DNA of 64,000 nucleotides from JAPEKQ01 sp964516845 (lineage in GTDB: Bacteria > Joyebacterota > Joyebacteria > Joyebacterales > Joyebacteraceae), in assembly GCA_964516845.1 (NCBI GenBank), contig CAZEXP010000010.1, forward strand, positions 1 to 64,000, in the 5' to 3' direction. This document shows, piece by piece, positions 49,670 through 59,900 of this stretch (position 1 is its first letter; every line of letters starts with the position of its first letter). The position numbers and the translations under genes are program-made. Below the pieces are notes generated by a model, which was not told the DNA's origin, did no database searches, and saw nothing but the letters and a program-made list of their open reading frames with translations.

Positions 49670-49698
49670 TTGACCACGAGACGCCACCGTGAGATAGT
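49670..49698 (+). promoter_or_regulatory. Promoter of the rubrerythrin gene
   Basis: TTGACC (49670-49675), 17 bases, GATAGT (49693-49698), about 65 bases before translation. Good spacing and boxes for sigma70. I saw no obvious PerR or FUR box. Confidence 0.65.
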
Positions 49699-49769
49699 AC
49701 GAATCTTGAATTCGCGGACACCTCGTTCGAGTCGAAGACAGTAGCCTTCCCCTGGTGCAGGAGGACACA

Positions 49770-50267
49770 ATGAGCAAATCGGTCGAATTTCTGATGGAAG
49801 CGTTCGCCGGTGAATCGCAGGCCAATCGTCGGTACCTCGCGTTCGCGAAGAAGGCTGATGATGAGGGGTACACCCAGGCCGCGCGCATGTTTAGGGCCGC
49901 CGCCGCGGCAGAGACGGTCCACGCCCACAGTCATCTCAGGGCGGCCGGCGGTATCCACGACACCGCCGCGAATTTGAAGGAAGCCGTCGCCGGCGAGACG
50001 CACGAGTTCAAGAACATGTATCCGGAGATGATCGAGGCGGCGAAGGCGGAGGGTAACGCCCAGGCCGAGCGGTCGTTCCGCTTCGCCAATGAGGTCGAGA
50101 AGGTTCACGCCGCGCTCTACCAGGGACTCCTGGACGATCTGGGCTCGGCGCAGGACGATTTCGCGTACTACGTGTGCCCCGTCTGCGGCTTCACGGCAGA
50201 ACGCGAGGCGCCGGGAACCTGTCCTGTCTGTGGTGCGAAGGGCGAGTTGTTCTCGAAGATCGACTAG
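49770..50267 (+). CDS. Rubrerythrin
   Basis: 165 residues. The ferritin-like diiron domain has EAFAGESQANRRYLAFA, AAAETVHAHSH, EAVAGETHEFKNMY and ANEVEKVHAALY, giving the Glu/His ligands; the C-terminal rubredoxin-like domain has two CxxC knuckles (YVCPVCGFTAER; GTCPVCGAKGE). It reduces hydrogen peroxide with electrons from rubredoxin in anaerobes and microaerophiles. ATG at 49770 has GGAGG five bases upstream. The presence of this enzyme and of an ADP-forming acetate-CoA ligase fits an anaerobic or microaerobic life. Confidence 0.95.
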   Translation: MSKSVEFLMEAFAGESQANRRYLAFAKKADDEGYTQAARMFRAAAAAETVHAHSHLRAAGGIHDTAANLKEAVAGETHEFKNMYPEMIEAAKAEGNAQAERSFRFANEVEKVHAALYQGLLDDLGSAQDDFAYYVCPVCGFTAEREAPGTCPVCGAKGELFSKID

Positions 50268-50320
50268 CCTGATGACGGGTCTCCGGAGGGTCTTGAAGGT
50301 TCCGCGAGGGGCCGTTCACA

Positions 50321-50354
50321 CGAAGCGGCTTCGCCACCCGGCGAAGCCGCTTCG
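50321..50354 (+). terminator. Strong GC-rich hairpin after rubrerythrin
   Basis: CGAAGCGGCTTCGCC, loop ACCC, GGCGAAGCCGCTTCG: a perfect 15-pair stem. It is followed by TTCGTGCT, which is U-poor. Probable intrinsic terminator of the rubrerythrin transcript. Confidence 0.7.
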
Positions 50355-50358
50355 TTCG

Positions 50359-50367
50359 TGCTATACT
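50359..50367 (+). promoter_or_regulatory. Extended -10 promoter of the pullulanase gene
   Basis: TG-C-TATACT (50359-50367) right after the terminator hairpin. There is no recognisable -35 box 17 bases upstream, as is usual for extended -10 promoters. Initiation near 50374 gives a leader of about 90 bases. Confidence 0.55.
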
Positions 50368-50463
50368 CTCCGCGCTCGAGAAACGATTCCGGTGCGCGGG
50401 TGAATCCCGCGCGGGACACGAGGTCGGCCGTCGACGAGTCGGCGGGGGCCTGTCTGGGGGGAT

Positions 50464-53400
50464 ATGATGCAGATGAGACACTGGATGCTGATGCCGGCGC
50501 TGGCCCTTTGCGCCGTCGCGTTGCTCGCGACCGCGGGTCACGCCGAGGAGATCACGTTCATGTACGAGTCCGGCGGCGCCGGCGTCACGAGCGTCTCGGT
50601 CCGCGGTTCGTTCAACGGCTGGGACGAGACGCCGATGACGGAGAAGGACGGCGTCTGGTCGGTCGTCATCGACCTCGATGCCGGCGAGTACCAGTACAAG
50701 TACTTCGTCAACGGTGAGTGGCCGGGCAACATGGAGACCGACCTGGGCGGCGGCCCGCTGGACGCTGAGGCCGACAGCTATGTCGATGACGGCTACGGCG
50801 GGCAGAACGCGGTCCGCACGGTGGGCGCCAAGCCGGCCAAGCCGACGCTCGAACCCGCCCCGGCGCTCGAGGACGGCTACGCCCGCATCCGCTATCATCG
50901 TCCGCACGGTGACTACGCCGGCTGGGGGCTCCACGTCTGGGAGGACACCGAGGAGTCCGTCGAGTGGACGAGTCCGCTCGAGCCCACGGGTGAGGACGAC
51001 TTCGGCGCCTTCTGGGATATCAAGCTCACGGCCAAGCCGGTGAAGATCGGGTTCATCATCCACCGCGGCGACAGCAAGGATCCCGGCTCCGACATGTTCC
51101 TGAACATCGGGGAGTACGGACGGGAGGTCTGGATCGTGTCCGGACGGCAGAACATCTTCAGCGAGGAGCCCGACGTGGCCGCGCTCGCGCTCGGCGATCT
51201 GACGAGGCTCCAGGCGCATTGGGTCGACGCGACGACCATCGCGTGGCGCGCCCATAAGGGCGACAACCGCTACTTCCTCCACTCGTCCCCGGAGGCGAAG
51301 CTCGAGCTGACGGCCAACGGCGTGACCGGTGGCGAGACGATCGAGCTGACGGTCTCTGACGCCGGTCTCTCCTCGGATGTTGGCTCGAGGTTCCCGCACC
51401 TCAGGGGACTTACGGCTCTCACGCTTCCGGCCGAGGCCGTCGGGCGTACCACCGGACTCATCCGCGGACAGCTGGCAGTGTCGGCCGTGAGCGCCGAGGG
51501 CAAGCTCGTCGATGCGACCGGTGTCCAGATCCCAGGCGTGCTCGATGATGTCTTCGCCTACGACGGCCCGCTCGGCCTGACCTGGGAGAACAACGCTCCG
51601 ATGTTCCGCGTCTGGGCGCCGACCGCGCAGGTCGTCCGGCTCTACATATACGAGAGCTGCAACGCGCCCCAGCCGACACACGTCCTCGCGATGACCGACG
51701 AGAACGGTGTGTGGACGTCGCCCGGTCGCCCCGAATGGGACGGCATGTACTACCTCTACGAGGTCGCCGTCTACATGTATCAGACCGGTTCGACCGAACT
51801 CAATCTCGTGACCGATCCGTACTCGCGCGGGCTGTCGATGAACAGCACCCGCACGCTGATCGTGAATCTGGACGATCCGGCCACGAAGCCGGACGGCTGG
51901 GACACCCTCGCGAAGCCGGCGCTCGACGCTCCCGAGGACATCGTTCTCTACGAACTCCACGTCCGCGACTTCAGCGCGTCTGACCCGACGGTCCCCGACG
52001 AACTCGTCGGCACCTTCAAGGCATTCACCGCGGAATCGAACGGCGCGGCGCACCTGCGCGGTCTCTCCGAGGCCGGCGTGACGCACGTGCATCTGCTTCC
52101 GCCCTTCGACATCGCGACGATCAACGAGAACAAGACGGAGTGGGAGTTCCCCGGCGACCTGACGGGGTTCGCGCCCGACTCCGAGGAGCAGCAGGCGGCG
52201 GTTGCCCGCGTGCGGGACGCCGACGCATACAACTGGGGATACGACCCGTACCACTACGGTGTCCCCGAGGGAAGCTACGCGACCGACCCGAACGGGACGG
52301 CGCGCATTGTCGAGTTCCGGGAGATGGTGCAGTCGCTTTCCGGGATGGGGCTCCGCGTGATCATGGACGTGGTCTACAACCACACGCACGCCAGCGGTCC
52401 CGAGCCGCGCGCGGTCCTTGACCGCATTGTTCCCGGCTACTACCACCGCCTGAGCAACGATGGCGCGGTCGAGACGAGCACGTGCTGTCAGAACACGGCG
52501 ACCGAGCACTACATGATGCGTCGTCTCATGGTCGACGACCTGGTCCACTGGGCACGCGACTACAAGGTCGACGGGTTCCGGTTCGATCTCATGGGGCACC
52601 ACATGAAGCGCGACATGGAGGAAGCGCGAGACGCGCTCCACGCGCTGACGCCTGAGGCCGACGGCGTGGACGGCTCCGCCGTCTATCTCTATGGCGAAGG
52701 CTGGGACTTCGGCGAGGTGCAGGGCGGCAAGCGCGGAGTCAACGCGACGCAGGCGAACATGGCGGGCACCGGGATCGGCTGTTTCAACGATCGCATCCGC
52801 GACGCGGTACGCGGCGGGAGCGCCTTCTCCGACCGTCGTGAGCAGGGATTCGCGACCGGTCTCTTCACCGACCCGAGCGGGTACAATCGCGCCGGGAACG
52901 AAGAGAAGGGGAGACTGCTCAATTCGATGGACCGCATCCGCGTAGGACTCGCGGGCAACCTCCGCGAGTACCCGTTCGTCGACCGCAACGGGCAGCAGAC
53001 AACGGGCGGGCGCTTCGAGAGCGTCGGTTTCGCCGCCGACCCGCAGGAGGTCATCAACTACGTTTCGGCGCACGACAACGAGACCTTCTTCGACAAGATC
53101 CAGTACTCGGCCCCGCGCGCGGCGACCATTGACGACCGTGTCCGGATGCAGATGATGGGGCTGTCGATCGTGAGCATGTCACAGGGCGTGCCGTTCTTCC
53201 ATGCCGGCTCCGAGATCCTCCGTTCGAAGTCGATGGAGGCCGACAGCTACAACGCCGGCGACTGGTTCAACAAGCTCGACTGGACCTATCAGACGAACAA
53301 CTTCGCGGTCGGTCTCCCGTCCGCCGAGAAGAACCGCGACCGTTGGAACATCATCGGTCCGCTGCTCGCGCGGCCGGAGATCCGTCCGACTGATGCGCAC

Positions 53401-53790
53401 ATCAGGAAGACGCTCGCGCATTTCAAGGAGATGGTCGCGGTCCGGGCAAGCTCACCGCTCTTCCGTCTGAGGACGGCCGTCGACGTCGTAGCGCGCGTGA
53501 AGTTCCACAACACCGGTTCGAGCCAGAAGCCCGGCCTCATCGTGATGAGCATCACGGACGTGGGTGCAGGTCTTGCAGACCTCGATCCGGCGCGTGACCA
53601 GATCGTCGTCGTCTTCAACGCGACGACCGACGTCGTCACCTACGGCGGGGGCGAGTGGAAGGGACTCGAGTTCGAACTCCATCCGATCCTCCAGGGCTCC
53701 GCTGATGACGTGGTCAAGACCGCCGCGTACGACGCCGACCGCGGGACCTTCACGGTCCCGGCAAGGACGACGGCGGTGTTCGTGCGGTAG
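50464..53790 (+). CDS. Secreted pullulanase-type alpha-1,6-glucosidase (GH13)
   Basis: 1108 residues. In order: a signal peptide (residues 1-27, ALALCAVALLATAGHA); a CBM48/CBM20-like module (VSVRGSFNGWDETPMTEKDG); a CBM41-like module (YHRPHGDYAGWGLHVWEDT); a linker and CBM48 (FRVWAPTAQVVRLYIYES); the GH13 barrel with region I DVVYNH, region II GFRFDLMGH (nucleophile Asp708), region III YGEGWDF (acid/base Glu745) and region IV SAHDNE (Asp871); and a C-terminal beta domain. It debranches pullulan, amylopectin or glycogen. It lacks the FlgD-like C-terminal domain borne by the two genes to its right. It converges on the giant beta-helix gene. Confidence 0.93.
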   Translation: MMQMRHWMLMPALALCAVALLATAGHAEEITFMYESGGAGVTSVSVRGSFNGWDETPMTEKDGVWSVVIDLDAGEYQYKYFVNGEWPGNMETDLGGGPLDAEADSYVDDGYGGQNAVRTVGAKPAKPTLEPAPALEDGYARIRYHRPHGDYAGWGLHVWEDTEESVEWTSPLEPTGEDDFGAFWDIKLTAKPVKIGFIIHRGDSKDPGSDMFLNIGEYGREVWIVSGRQNIFSEEPDVAALALGDLTRLQAHWVDATTIAWRAHKGDNRYFLHSSPEAKLELTANGVTGGETIELTVSDAGLSSDVGSRFPHLRGLTALTLPAEAVGRTTGLIRGQLAVSAVSAEGKLVDATGVQIPGVLDDVFAYDGPLGLTWENNAPMFRVWAPTAQVVRLYIYESCNAPQPTHVLAMTDENGVWTSPGRPEWDGMYYLYEVAVYMYQTGSTELNLVTDPYSRGLSMNSTRTLIVNLDDPATKPDGWDTLAKPALDAPEDIVLYELHVRDFSASDPTVPDELVGTFKAFTAESNGAAHLRGLSEAGVTHVHLLPPFDIATINENKTEWEFPGDLTGFAPDSEEQQAAVARVRDADAYNWGYDPYHYGVPEGSYATDPNGTARIVEFREMVQSLSGMGLRVIMDVVYNHTHASGPEPRAVLDRIVPGYYHRLSNDGAVETSTCCQNTATEHYMMRRLMVDDLVHWARDYKVDGFRFDLMGHHMKRDMEEARDALHALTPEADGVDGSAVYLYGEGWDFGEVQGGKRGVNATQANMAGTGIGCFNDRIRDAVRGGSAFSDRREQGFATGLFTDPSGYNRAGNEEKGRLLNSMDRIRVGLAGNLREYPFVDRNGQQTTGGRFESVGFAADPQEVINYVSAHDNETFFDKIQYSAPRAATIDDRVRMQMMGLSIVSMSQGVPFFHAGSEILRSKSMEADSYNAGDWFNKLDWTYQTNNFAVGLPSAEKNRDRWNIIGPLLARPEIRPTDAHIRKTLAHFKEMVAVRASSPLFRLRTAVDVVARVKFHNTGSSQKPGLIVMSITDVGAGLADLDPARDQIVVVFNATTDVVTYGGGEWKGLEFELHPILQGSADDVVKTAAYDADRGTFTVPARTTAVFVR

Positions 53791-53876
53791 GTCGCGCCCG
53801 CTCGGTCTCTCCACGGGCTGTCTGCTCGGAGCGGGGGAACCGGATGGCTTCGGGAGTTTGCAGTCGCAGACAGAGA

Positions 53877-53901
53877 CGGCCGGCCCATTGTGGGCCGGCC
53901 G
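53877..53901. terminator. Bidirectional hairpin between convergent genes
   Basis: CGGCCGGCCCA, loop TTG, TGGGCCGGCCG: an 11-pair perfect stem, followed on the plus strand by CCTTCGCTTCT and therefore moderately pyrimidine-rich. It can serve the pullulanase gene on one strand and the beta-helix gene on the other. Confidence 0.7.
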
Positions 53902-53963
53902 CCTTCGCTTCTGCTCCCAGCCTTCACTGCGTTCAGAGGGATGGCGCTGTTCCGGCCGTCGAG

Positions 53964-56900
53964 CTAGTGGAGCAGGACGATGCGCGTCGTCGCGCTCTCG
54001 CCGGACGCTGTGAGGCGGCAGAAATAGACGCCGGAGGCGGCGCGCCTGCCGGAGTCATCCTGGCCATCCCACGCCGCTTGCCACCGCCCAGCGGGTCGTG
54101 CGCCATCGACCAGCGCACGCACCACCTGTCCACGAAGGTTGTAGACGCGGAGGGTGACGTCGCCGCAGGCGACGGGAAGCTCGAAGTGAACCGTGGTCTC
54201 GCCCGTGAACGGATTCGGAAGCGCCGACAGACGGAGCGCGCTGACCGGCCTGGGATCCACATCGGGTACGTCGGTCGTCGCGCCGCAGGAGTCGCACCCC
54301 GCTCCGTACATCCCGACGTGGAATTCGGGAGCGACGGGTCGGATGCAGACCGAATTCTCGCAGAGCGTGAGATCGCCGCCGGGAAGATCGCAGAACAGCG
54401 GATCGACGAAGTGGTTGTCGCCGCCGTCGACGCCGCAGATCTCATCGCCGGCGGCATTCCCGTGAAGGACGCAGTGCTCGACATGGGCCGCGAGCGTTCC
54501 TTCGCAGAACATCGCTTCGCCCGACATCGAGAATGAGAGGATGCACCCATTCAGGTGCGGAGCGGCATTGACGGACGCGAGTGCTCCGCCGGTCGGAGCC
54601 GCATTCCCGACGAACGTCACGTTCTCGAGTACTGGAGCCGAGAGCGAGCAGTACACTCCGCCCCCGTGTCCTTCGGCCGAGTTGTCGATGAGCGCGGCCC
54701 GGCGCATGTCGAGATGGGTATTGGACCGGCATGTGAGCCCGCCACCATTCCCGGTTGCCGTGTTCCCGCGGAACACGATGTCGCGGAGCATGGGTGTGCC
54801 GCTTGACGCATGGATGCCGCCTCCATGGTCCGCTTCGTTTCCGATGATGTCGAGTCGCCGCAGCAGTGGTGATGCGTTGTTCGCACAGGCGATAGCGCCG
54901 CCTCGCTCGGCAGAGCAGTCCCGGATGATACAGTCCTCTATGAGCGGGGAGGAGCCGCTCGCGAGTATTGCGCCTCCGTCGCCTTCGCGTCCTCCCGTGA
55001 TCGTGAATCCGCGGGCGACCGACAGCGTGTCCTCGCCGGAAGCGAAGCGGAACGCTCGTCCGAGCCCCTCGCAATCGATGGTTGTATGTTCGGGGCCGAG
55101 GACCGTTCGCAGCTTGATCCGCTTGCCGCCGAAGTCGATGTTCCGGTTTCCGTCCCCGGAGAACGTGCCGGCTCCGACGACGATCACATCCCCGAAGTCG
55201 CACACGTCAACGGCAGCCTGGATCGTCGGGAGGTCGCCCGAGCCGTCCGCCAGCACGGAGTAGTAGTCCGTGCCGCAGCTGTCGCACCCCGCGCCGTACC
55301 TGCCTATCTGCCCGCCGCTCACGCCTGGAACGAGACACGGTGAGTCGGCGCAAACGGTGAGGTCACCGAGCACCGCGTCACAGAAGAGCGGATCCTCGAT
55401 CATGTTCCCGCCGCCATCGAGTCCGCAGAGCTCGTCGCCGAGCGCATTCTGGTAGAAGATGCAGTCAGTGAACGTCGGTTGCGCCGTGCCGGTGCAGACT
55501 GCCGCCTGCCCATCGTTCGTGAGGGTCACGATGCATGCCGTCACTTCAGCGTCTGAGTCTGAGAAGGCAAGCGCGCCGCTTGAGGGAGCGGCGTTGCCGA
55601 CGAAGGTTGCGTTCTCGATGCTGAGGGCCGAGGCCTCCGAGGAGAGAGCTCCGCCCACCACGCCCGCCTCGTTTCCGGAGACCGTTGCGAGTCGGATCAT
55701 GGGTGTCGAGCCGGCGGTGATGAAGGCTCCACCACCTGCGTCAGCTGCCGTGTTGTCATTCAGCATGATGTGGGAGATGTCAGGTGATGATCCGGACATC
55801 CAGAGCCCCGCTCCGTACGTGGCCGTGTTGGCTTCGATGCGGATCTCCAAGATGTCCGGAGCGGAACCTCCGGCGCACGCAAGACCGCCGCCCTGGTAGG
55901 CGGAGCAGGCCGTGATCACCGCGTTGCTGATGGCGGGTGACGCGCCGTTCGTGAGGGCGATGCCACCGCCCAGGTCCGCCGTACACGCTTCTATCACGAC
56001 ATCATCGAGGATCGGTGATGAGTCATCGCAGAGGATCCCGCCGCCCTCGTCGGCGGCACCGTTGGCGATCGTGAAGCCGCGGATGACCGACGCGCCGTCC
56101 TCGCTGCTCGAGAGAGTGAAACCGCGGGATTCGCCCCCGCAATCGATGGTCGTTCCTGCGGACCCTCCGATGCTCTTCACCGTGATTCCCTTGCCGGTGA
56201 GATCGAGGTTCCTGTTGCCCTCGCCGGTGAACGTGCCGACCGAGGCCAACACGGTGCCTTCTTCGGGACAGGTGTCGATGGCCTCTTGCAGCGTCGGGAC
56301 GTCGCCTGTTCCATCCGGCCGCACGAACAGCACGACCGTCGCGGCTCCGCAGCTGTCGCATTCCGCCGGATATCGCCCGATGTGACCTGACGGCGCGTCC
56401 GGATCGAGGCACGGCGAGTCCTCGCAGAGTGAGAGGTCCCAGGAGCCGAAATCGCAGAAGCGGGGGTACTGCGAGATGTTCCCGGCCCCGCTCGTGCCGC
56501 AGAACTCGTCTCCGCCCTCGTTGCCGTAGAAGTCGCAGAACGAGAACGTCGGGCCGCCTTCCCCGACGCACTCCGTGACCGGGGCCTGCGTGGAGTTGGC
56601 CACGATGCACCCGGCGATGGTCATGTCGGAGTCGACGCAGGAGACAGCGGCGCCGCTGCCTCCCGCTGCGTTCGCGAGCATCGTTGCGTTTGTGAGTGTA
56701 GCCTCCCCGTTGCTCACTCGGACGGCGCCGCCGCTCTGTGTCGCGACGTTCTGGATGAACTCGGCCGAGCGAAGGACGACGTTGCTGCCGTTTCCCGCGG
56801 AGATCGCGCCTCCCGTGTCCGCTGAATTGTCGATGAAGGTGGCTTCAGCGATGTGTGGAGCGGATCCGGATGTCCAGATCGCGCCGCCGTCGGAGGCGGA

Positions 56901-59900
56901 CGACGTATCGATGCTCATGTTTCGCATGATGGGGGAAGCGTCGATGCAAGCGACAGCGCCGCCCCGGGCCGCGTCGCAGCCGTGGAACACGCAGTCGGCA
57001 ATCAGGGGAGAGGCGCCGCTGATGAGGATGCCACCGCCATCGTCAGCGACTCCGTTGATGATGGTGAATCCGCGAACGATGGAAGTTGTGTCCTCTCCGT
57101 CGGCGAATAGGAACGCCCGGGCTTCATCCTCGCAGTCTATGGACGTGTATTCCGGACCGTTCCTCGATGCTATTCGCAGCGGCCTGCCACCCATGTCGAT
57201 CGCCCGATTGCCCGGACCCGTGAAGACGCCGTCCTCTGCGATGACCGTGCCGCCGTCCTCGCACATGTCGACCCCTGCCTGAATCGTCGGCACGTCTCCA
57301 GTGCCGTCCGCGCGGACGCTCACGACGGAGTAGCCGCAGTTCTGCCCCCACGCGCCGATCTGCTCGTACCAGTCGTTGTTGTGCGGCAGCGCGCTCGAGT
57401 TCGCGTGCACACCGCAGTCCGCGTTCGTCCAGTCGCAAAAGTACGGGTCGACGAACAGGTTCCTGCTGTGCATCCCGATGAGCGAATCCGACACGGCGTT
57501 TCCATAGACTATCGAGTGAGTCGTGACAGCAGTCGCACCATAGACGGTGTAGATGGGCGCGGATTCCTCTCCGAACGCCAGAATCGAGTTCGTGATCCTT
57601 GGGACAGAGGAGTAGGATGAGTACACCGAGGAGCCGTGGGGCGCGTTGTTGCCGGCGAGTGTGCAAGCTGTGATGATTATGTCGCTGGCCGCACAACTGA
57701 GAGCCCCACCGTACTTGCTGGTGTTGTCGATGAACGTGCAGCGCTCGAACTCGGCGTTGCTCCCGTCCCTGCAGTGGACTGCTCCTCCACGTTCCCAGGC
57801 CGACGAGTTCCCCTCGAAGAGCACGTCTACCACGAGTGCTTCGCACCCGTCCGTGAGTAGCAGACCTCCGCCCTGGTATCCGCTGTTCTCACGTATGATG
57901 CAGTGTTCGATGATCGGGCATCCGGCTCTCGCCTGGACCGCGGAGTCGTCTGCTCCGAGAACGGTCAGGTTGCTGAGCCTCGCTGGTATGGGGTCTCCCG
58001 TCGTGCTGTACATCGCGCTGATTGTGAATCCGACTCCACTTCCACCCGCGTCGATGATCGTGTTCTCAGCACCCGATTCGCCGATGACACAGACTCCCCA
58101 GGGGACGTGCAGCTTACTCTCGCTGTAGACCCCGGGTGAGATCAGAATCGTGTCGGCGTACTCGGCACGCAGGAGGGCATCCGTGATCGTCGGCTGGTCG
58201 GAGGGTACCCGAATCGTCCTTCCATCTGCAGAAGGGCACTCGCACCCCCCGTCTCCGAACGCTCCCGCAAGTTCGTCGAAGTGGCCGTTCCCGGGCAGGC
58301 AGGGCGAGTCTCCGCAGACGTGCAGATCGCCATCGATGAGATCGCAGAACAGAGGGTCTTCGAATACAACATTCCTGAGCGTCGCGCACGATGACGGTCC
58401 TTCCGGGTCGGCGAATAGAACACAGTGTGTGAGGCTGATCGAGCCATCGTTACCGCAGTGGAGCGAGTTGCCCCACAGCGGGAAGGCGATCACGGAGTTC
58501 TCGACGACGTATGTCACTCGCCCACCAGCGATTGCCGAACCCTCGGCCGCGACATTCCTGACGAAGGTCGAACCCGTGACGTTCACGCAAGTAGGCCCCA
58601 ACCCGTACGTGTGGAGCGCCGCTCCCTTGTCAGCGGTATTGCCCTGGAAGACGCAGTCGACGATGTCTATGTCGTCCATTGCGCCGGATGCGTAGAGCTT
58701 GACCGCGCCACCCTCGGTCGCCGAGTTGCCTCGGAAGAGCACTCGCTCGAGCAGGAGTCCGGAGTCGAGGCAGTAGATCGCTCCTCCGTGGCATCCCCGG
58801 ACTGTGCCGGTCGACGCGTTGTCGATGAACTCCGAATCGCGCACCTCAAGCCAGGAGTCCCGGCAGTCGATGCCGCCGCCAAGCTCCGACACCGTGTTGC
58901 CCACGAGTTTCATGTCCTCGAGCGTTGCGTGGCACCAGGTCGCCTGGATGGCGGACGTTGTCGCTCCGGTAATGCTGAAGCCGGACACCGAGACCGGCGA
59001 TCGGCCCATCGCTCGCCGGACCATCTCGACCTGTGCGGGCGTCGCTGGTTTGTCCGCATCGCGGAATACCCCACTGAGCCGAATCGCCGTGCCGCCGGGA
59101 GTTGCGATCAGCGTGGAGTCCGAACCTCCGACCGAACGGAGCGTGACGCCGTTCTGCAACCGGATCTCCGATTCGTGATACGTGCCGGGGCTGACCAGGA
59201 TGGTGTCTCCGGATTCCGCGTGCTCGGCCGCTTCCGCGATGCTGGCGAAATCCGCCGGCACGAAGATCAGCTGGCTCTCAGGACAGGGGCACCCACCGTC
59301 TCCCTCGGACCCGATGAGCACTCCGAAGGGATTGTTCTGCGGAAGACAGGGAGACTCCGCGCAGACCGTGAGGTCTCCTGCCCCCCAGGCGCAGAACTGT
59401 GGGTCCGAGAAGATGTTGTCGTGATGCGCCCCGCAGAGAGTGTCGGTCACCGCGTTGCCGTGGACGATCGAGTGAGTCGTGAGGATGTCGCTGCCCTCGG
59501 TGCACTGGATGGGATCGCCTGCTATCGCGTAAGCGAGCACCGAGGCTTCGATGCCGATGGTCCCGTTCCACACGTGAATCCCGCCCCCCTCGGAGGCCGT
59601 ATTCCCGACGACCGAGCAGTTGCTCATGGCAACTGTAGCGTTCGGACTGACATAGACCGCCGCGCCATATGCGGCGGTGTTGCCCCGGACTATCGTTCTC
59701 ACGAGCTGGAGCTCGGCGCTCTCGGCTACGCAGACGGCACCTCCTCCGTGATCCGATGTCCCCGCGGTGGCTAGATTGTCGATCAGCAGACAGTCTTCAA
59801 TGGTGGGGCGCGACACGCGGTCGCACTTGATGGCAGCGCCCTCGTACGAGGAGTTGCCCGAGATGATGCAGTTGCGGATGACCGGGCTGACTGCTGTGAT

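Noticed and set aside
49473..50108. N-terminal extension of the exported EEP gene to 50108
   Set aside because: The extension overlaps rubrerythrin in antisense and lacks homology; a good ribosome-binding site and signal peptide mark the start at 49472.
50191..53073. 960-residue minus-strand open frame over the pullulanase gene
   Set aside because: Antisense shadow of the pullulanase coding sequence with no domain signal; the plus strand carries all GH13 motifs.
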